Origin: Phycisphaerae bacterium
GTDB taxonomy: Bacteria > Planctomycetota > Phycisphaerae > Sedimentisphaerales > SG8-4
Reading direction: 5' to 3'
NCBI GenBank assembly: GCA_030613765.1
Contig: JAUWLI010000120.1
Span: 1 to 8,148 of the forward strand
DNA: 8,148 bases
Part shown: in pieces, positions 4,677-8,148 of the stretch
Position numbering within the stretch: position 1 is the stretch's first letter
Layout of the letters: every line of letters starts with the position of its first letter
Position numbers and translations under genes: made by a program
The notes under the pieces: model-generated
Told to the model about the DNA's origin: nothing
Database searches by the model: none
Seen by the model: only the letters and a program-made list of their open reading frames with translations

Positions 4677-6553
4677 TGCACCCTGTAGCAGTTTTTGATC
4701 TTATCACTTTCCTGGCCTCAAATGCCAATCAGGCAGAACCATCAACCGGATTCAAGTTTGTAGCAGTTTTTGATCTTATTACTTTTGTGGCCTCGATGGT
4801 TGCGTTGATTGTCCTGCTGAGAGGTTGGAAGCGGGCTTTGGAGTTCAAGGCCAAGTTGGTGTTCGTGGGGCTTCTGGTTTTTACTTTGTCTTATGGCTTG
4901 TGTTTGTTCATCGAGTGGTCCGGGATAACTAAAGCTTTGGACGGGGCGGAGGACGTCATTGGGGCATTGGTTCCAATGTGGTGGGCATTTGTCGTCTACG
5001 CCTTTCTGACTGGAATCGTGGAAGAAGAACTGCGCGAGAGAGAAGCGAGGTTTGTAGAACTGTTCGATAATGCACCTATCGGTTACCATGAACTGGATAC
5101 GCAGGGACGTATTTTGCGAGTGAATCGCACAGAACTGGAGATGTTAGGGTACACCGCAGATGAGATGTTAGGCAAGCCTGTGTGGGAATTTTCGGCCGAG
5201 AAAGAGAAATCGCGTGATACGGTTATCGATAAGCTGGCCGGTGACATACCACCCGGACAGATTTTCGAACGCACACTTCGGCGAAAAGATGGCAATACAC
5301 TTGCGGTGCTTGTTGGCGTTCGGCTTCTGCGCGACAAGGCCGGAAACATCAGCGGCATCCGCTCAACCATACAGAATATCACCAAGCGTAAGTTAGCGGA
5401 AGAGTCACTGGCAGAAGAACGCAATCTGCTGCGGACACTGATAGACAACCTGCCGGACAACATCTATGTCAAAGATATCAAGAGGCGGTTCGTTTTAGGC
5501 AATGTTGCGGTCGCACGTTTAATGGGGGCGGGTACACCGGATGAGCTGCTTGGAAAGACGGATTTTGACTTCTATCCAAAAGAGTTGGCAGACAAATATT
5601 ACGCCGATGGTCAGAAGGTCATTGAGTCAGGTAAGCCATTGGTCAGCCGGGAAGAGCCGACAGTAGATCCCGAAGGCAACCGTAAATGGTATTCCACCAC
5701 AAAGGTCCCTTTACGAGATAGTCGCGGAAAGATTGTCGGCATTGTGGGCATTAGCCGTGATATCACGATCCGAAAGTTGGTAGAACATGACCGCGAAAAA
5801 CTTATGCAGACACTTGCTTTGAAGAACAAAGAGCTTGAGTCGATTTTATATGTTGCGTCACACGATTTGCGGTCGCCGCTCGTTAATATTCAGGGTTTTA
5901 GCAGTGAGTTATCCCGCTGTTGTGACCTGATTCATTCGGCCCTTAAGGACAAGATAAAAGCTGGTGAAATGAGCGAGGAAGTGTCTACAGTTTTTAATAA
6001 GGAAGTCCCGGAATCGTTAGGCTTTATTTTGAACAGTGCGAGAAAGATGGATTCTCTGCTGTCAGGTCTGTTGCGGCTTTCCCGGCTGGGCCAGGCAGCG
6101 GTTGATATTGAGCGTTTGGATATGAACGCGATGCTCACTGATGTCACCAAAAATATGGAATTTCAGGTAAAAGAAGCGGGTGCAACAGTGGATTTAGGAG
6201 CACTGCCTGCCTGCCTTGGCGATTCTTCGCAGATAAACCAGATTTTCTCTAATATTTTAGATAATGCGTTGAAATATCTTGACGAAACCCGGCCGGGAGT
6301 GATACATATATACGGTAAAATTGAGAACGGCCAGAGTATTTATTGCGTCGAGGATAACGGAGTCGGTATTGCTCCTGAGCATCAGAATAAGATTTTTGAG
6401 ATTTTCCACCGACTCGAACCTGACAAAAAAAGTGGAGAAGGGCTTGGATTAACTATTGTCAGGCGTATTCTCGACCGGCATAATGGGAAAATATGGGTAG
6501 AATCGGAGCTTGGACAGGGCAGCAAATTCTTTGTGTCTTTGCCGAGTGATTGA
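4676..6553 (+). CDS. Membrane-bound PAS-PAS sensor histidine kinase
   Basis: A 625-residue kinase that should autophosphorylate on His and pass the phosphate to a response regulator, probably one or both encoded downstream. The start at 4676 has AAAGGAGG (4661-4668) seven bases upstream; an earlier in-frame start at 4589 would lie deep in the preceding gene. Three transmembrane segments lie at about residues 31-50, 60-80 and 94-115. PAS 1 covers about 122-240 (LFDNAPIGYHELD, then ITKRK) and PAS 2 about 252-370 (DNLPDNIYVKD, GKTDFDFYP, VGISRDIT). HisKA has ASHDLRSPLVNIQGF with phospho-acceptor His396 and a longer helical hairpin than usual before LLRLSRLG. The ATPase domain shows the N box (NILDNA, Asn526 and Asn530), G1 (DNGVGI, Asp560), F box (IFEIFHRL) and G2 (GEGLGL, 587-592). 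All catalytic motifs are intact. There is no receiver or output domain. The N-terminus carries a duplicated segment (VAVFDLITF at 4-12 and 29-37). The signal is not predictable from sequence. Confidence 0.95.
   Translation: MHPVAVFDLITFLASNANQAEPSTGFKFVAVFDLITFVASMVALIVLLRGWKRALEFKAKLVFVGLLVFTLSYGLCLFIEWSGITKALDGAEDVIGALVPMWWAFVVYAFLTGIVEEELREREARFVELFDNAPIGYHELDTQGRILRVNRTELEMLGYTADEMLGKPVWEFSAEKEKSRDTVIDKLAGDIPPGQIFERTLRRKDGNTLAVLVGVRLLRDKAGNISGIRSTIQNITKRKLAEESLAEERNLLRTLIDNLPDNIYVKDIKRRFVLGNVAVARLMGAGTPDELLGKTDFDFYPKELADKYYADGQKVIESGKPLVSREEPTVDPEGNRKWYSTTKVPLRDSRGKIVGIVGISRDITIRKLVEHDREKLMQTLALKNKELESILYVASHDLRSPLVNIQGFSSELSRCCDLIHSALKDKIKAGEMSEEVSTVFNKEVPESLGFILNSARKMDSLLSGLLRLSRLGQAAVDIERLDMNAMLTDVTKNMEFQVKEAGATVDLGALPACLGDSSQINQIFSNILDNALKYLDETRPGVIHIYGKIENGQSIYCVEDNGVGIAPEHQNKIFEIFHRLEPDKKSGEGLGLTIVRRILDRHNGKIWVESELGQGSKFFVSLPSD
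4685..4795 (+). repeat. Direct duplication near the kinase 5' end
   Basis: Two 36-base copies, 4685-4720 and 4760-4795, lie 75 bases (25 codons) apart and match at 32 of 36 positions, with the first 20 identical. Both encode VAVFDLITF(L/V)AS. Of the four differences three are silent third-position changes and one gives Leu to Val. The second copy leads into the first transmembrane segment; the first is followed by a polar NANQAEPSTGFKF linker. Confidence 0.85.
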
Positions 6554-6586
6554 TTACAACGACGGGATTGACAGGAAAGGAAAAGC

Positions 6587-7039
6587 ATGAACAAAGAGGG
6601 TGTTATTCTTATTGCCGAAGATGATGAGGGACATTTCGAATTGATAAAGAGGAGTTTGCAACGTGCCGGCGTCTGTAACGAGATACTCAGATTTGCCGAT
6701 GGTCAGGAGACTCTCGATTTTCTTTTCGTAAAAGGTGACGGTCCTACACGTGAGCATGACAAGGAGTATCTTTTGTTATTGGATATTCGCATGCCGAAGA
6801 TTGACGGAATGGAAGTTCTGGAGAAGGTCAAGAATGATCCGGAATTAAAGAAAATTCCCGTGGTTATGTTAACGACAACAGATGATCCGCGTACTATAGA
6901 TCGCTGCCATAAACTTGGGTGTAGTGTCTATATAGCCAAGCCGGTGGAGTATCAGGATTTTGCAGAGGCTGTTCGAAAAATAGGTTTGCTTCTTTCTGTT
7001 GTTGAAGTACCGTCGATCAATGGAATGCCGAAGACATAA
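6587..7039 (+). CDS. Single-domain response regulator 1 (CheY-like, Rcp1 type)
   Basis: A 150-residue stand-alone receiver. Acidic pocket residues are Glu11-Asp12-Asp13, the phospho-acceptor is Asp66 in LLLLDIRMPK, the switch Thr is Thr96 in MLTTTDD, and the conserved Lys is Lys118 in AKP. A loop before the phospho-acceptor strand (about 48-60) and the DGQETLDFLF segment resemble Rcp1-type receivers that pair with phytochrome-like or PAS kinases. No output domain follows, so it acts by phosphotransfer or protein contact in the cytoplasm. It starts 33 bases after the kinase stop, with a GGAAAGGA site (6574-6581), and is probably co-transcribed with the kinase. It is the closest candidate for the kinase's direct partner. 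Confidence 0.95.
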   Translation: MNKEGVILIAEDDEGHFELIKRSLQRAGVCNEILRFADGQETLDFLFVKGDGPTREHDKEYLLLLDIRMPKIDGMEVLEKVKNDPELKKIPVVMLTTTDDPRTIDRCHKLGCSVYIAKPVEYQDFAEAVRKIGLLLSVVEVPSINGMPKT

Positions 7040-7050
7040 GGTGTAGTACA

Positions 7051-7509
7051 ATGAACAAGGATGCGGTTATCCTTATCGCCGAAGATGACCCGGGACACGT
7101 TGAGCTTGTAAAGAGGAATCTGTGGCGCAGTTGTGTCGATAATAATATTCTGCCGTTTAAAGATGGGCAGGCGATACTGGATTTTCTATTCAAGAGGGAC
7201 GATAAGACAAAACGCGATGAAAAGGCTTTTTATTTGTTGCTGCTTGATATTCGGATGCCCAAGGTTGATGGATTAGAGGTCCTTCGTCAGATTAAAGAGG
7301 ACGAGGAGTTGAGAAAGATTCCGGTAATTATCCTGACGACGACGGATGAGGCAAGCGAAGTTAACCGGTTCTACGAAATGGGCTGCAGTTTTTATATGAT
7401 TAAACCAGCGGATTATACTAAGTTTATGGAGGCGGTAGAAAATCTGGGAACTTTCCTTTCGCTGGAGGGGGTAAGGGTGCCCTTTATCGATGGGGTGGGG
7501 GCTTGTTAA
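7051..7509 (+). CDS. Single-domain response regulator 2 (CheY-like, Rcp1 type), paralogue of the preceding gene
   Basis: A 152-residue receiver that aligns to its neighbour without gaps over the first 140 residues, about 78 identities (56%), so the pair arose by tandem duplication. Key residues fall at the same positions: Glu11-Asp12-Asp13, Asp66 in LLLLDIRMPK, Thr96 in ILTTTDE and Lys118 in IKP. The helix 4-beta 5-helix 5 surface differs most (ASEVNRFYEM against PRTIDRCHKL), which is the usual partner-binding face, so the two may have different targets. It starts 11 bases after the first receiver with AAGGTG (7038-7043) seven bases before the ATG. No output domain is present. Its last 15 codons are notably G-rich. 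Confidence 0.95.
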   Translation: MNKDAVILIAEDDPGHVELVKRNLWRSCVDNNILPFKDGQAILDFLFKRDDKTKRDEKAFYLLLLDIRMPKVDGLEVLRQIKEDEELRKIPVIILTTTDEASEVNRFYEMGCSFYMIKPADYTKFMEAVENLGTFLSLEGVRVPFIDGVGAC

Positions 7510-7796
7510 ATTCACAGTAGTAGAAAACAGGGGGAGTGTAAGAAACAGCCATTAGAACCAAGTGCTCAATACTATTTGAACAACCGGGGGTGGAAACCGT
7601 ATAGCATTGAAAATCAGTCTCAGAGGGGGTATTATAAGAAAAGTTAATTATGTATTCACCTGTGCTGATAAAAAAAAAGATTTAGAGTATAATAAACTAA
7701 AACAGGTATATCTGTAACCTCTATAATAACAAGACTTTGTATTCATTTATTTTGACGATATCAGAAGTACTTTGGAGTGTTTTGAGTGTAAGGGTA
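7510..7796. other. AT-rich intergenic stretch with no convincing gene
   Basis: No open frame with a believable start and ribosome site was seen. The first part contains G5 tracts at 7530-7534, 7586-7590 and 7625-7629. An inverted repeat, TCAATACTAT/ATAGCATTGA (7566-7575/7601-7610, one mismatch), encloses 25 bases. The second part is strongly AT-rich with an A9 run near 7671-7679 and TATAAT-like words at 7688-7693 and 7722-7727 that lack matching -35 boxes. No clear intrinsic terminator for the signalling operon was found. Confidence 0.5.
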
Positions 7797-7825
7797 TTGA
7801 CTTGTGTGCTTTCTTTTATTATAAT
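7797..7825 (+). promoter_or_regulatory. Near-consensus sigma70-type promoter for folC
   Basis: TTGACT (7797-7802), a 17-base spacer, and a perfect TATAAT (7820-7825) make this the best promoter in the window (11 of 12 consensus bases with optimal spacing). Only nine bases separate the -10 box from ATG 7835, so transcription should begin at or just before the start codon. Confidence 0.75.
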
Positions 7826-7834
7826 TGAGTTTTA

Positions 7835-8148
7835 ATGACGAAATCAACAAAAACAATCGGAAAGAAGCGGACCAGAAAACGTCCGTCCAAAGTGGCGAAG
7901 ATGAAAAAAAGAAAAGCTTTTAGGAGCTACAAAGAGGCCCTTAAGTACCTGTATGAGAGGACTGACTACGAAAAGGAAAAGCGTCTGCGTTATAACGTTA
8001 CGACGTTCAACCTTGCGAGGATGGAAAAGCTTCTGTCTTTAATAGGTAATCCACATAAAAAAATTCCTACAGTCCATATAGCCGGTACAAAAGGGAAGGG
8101 TTCGACTGCCACGATGCTGGCCAGGATGCTCGAGGCAAACGATTATGT
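7835..8148 (+). CDS. folC: Folylpolyglutamate synthase/dihydrofolate synthase, N-terminal part (runs off the window)
   Basis: The 104 visible residues match the start of FolC, the cytoplasmic ATP-dependent ligase that adds glutamate to folates (and often to dihydropteroate). Recognisable parts are ALKYLYERTDYEK, the FNLARMEKLLSLIGNPHKKIPTVHIAG region, and the P-loop GTKGKGST (residues 84-91, Lys where many homologues have Asn). An in-frame stop at 7826-7828 means 7835 is the first possible ATG. It has no Shine-Dalgarno, but the promoter position favours a leaderless message starting there. An alternative ATG at 7901 (residue 23) has only a weak purine stretch upstream. Residues 1-29 are strikingly basic, 14 Lys/Arg, and are not part of the usual FolC fold. 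The gene stands alone under its own promoter, unrelated to the signalling operon. The family call is strong; the exact start is less so. Confidence 0.9.
   Translation, partial: MTKSTKTIGKKRTRKRPSKVAKMKKRKAFRSYKEALKYLYERTDYEKEKRLRYNVTTFNLARMEKLLSLIGNPHKKIPTVHIAGTKGKGSTATMLARMLEANDY

Noticed and set aside
4742..5089. Antisense open frame of 115 residues opposite the kinase N-terminus
   Set aside because: It is opposite confirmed coding sequence, with low-complexity Gln/His/Pro content typical of shadow frames and no start signal.

Overview
The window looks like chromosomal DNA of a planctomycete, most likely a Phycisphaerae/Sedimentisphaerales-type bacterium. This is inferred from protein style, not from a marker gene. 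Two large secreted proteins carry the mix typical of that group: parallel beta-helix or GLUG repeats, dockerin-like calcium-loop modules and C-terminal adhesion-type domains. They are followed by a multi-PAS histidine kinase with stand-alone Rcp1-type receivers. All confident genes lie on the + strand. Composition shifts along the window: the first gene is visibly G+C-richer than the later ones.

Bases 1-1572 hold the 3' part of a secreted beta-helix protein (beta-helix rungs, choice-of-anchor-Q-like segment, dockerin-like pair, lamin-tail-like domain). A probable intrinsic terminator and a leader precede a complete 647-residue secreted GLUG-repeat protein (1875-3818). This has a clear signal peptide and a near-perfect Shine-Dalgarno. 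The two proteins share a plan (solenoid, dockerin-like module, C-terminal beta domain) and probably act at the cell surface or outside the cell. They have no membrane anchor and no recognisable catalytic domain.

Bases 3819-4379 contain no confident gene but are not empty. They hold a probable terminator, a 96-nt stretch that can fold into a multi-branched structure, a good sigma70-type promoter (4068-4096), and a roughly 280-nt leader with an 11-bp hairpin and two overlapping short open frames.

Bases 4380-7509 are a compact signalling operon. A 98-residue three-helix membrane protein is translationally coupled (TGATG) to a 625-residue membrane-bound PAS-PAS-HisKA-HATPase kinase. Two paralogous single-domain response regulators follow, about 56% identical, with phosphorylation residues at the same positions. 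None of the four proteins carries a DNA-binding or enzymatic output domain, so the signal must pass to a partner elsewhere.

Bases 7510-7834 are AT-rich and non-coding except for a near-consensus promoter at the end. That promoter sits so close to the folC start (7835, running off the window) that the transcript is predicted to be leaderless or nearly so. FolC also begins with an unusually basic extension.

No tRNA, rRNA, CRISPR array, transposase or attachment site was found. The most interesting items are the stand-alone sensor-like membrane protein coupled to the kinase, the duplicated 36-nt segment at the kinase 5' end, the leaderless folC arrangement, and the structured non-coding stretches upstream of the operon.
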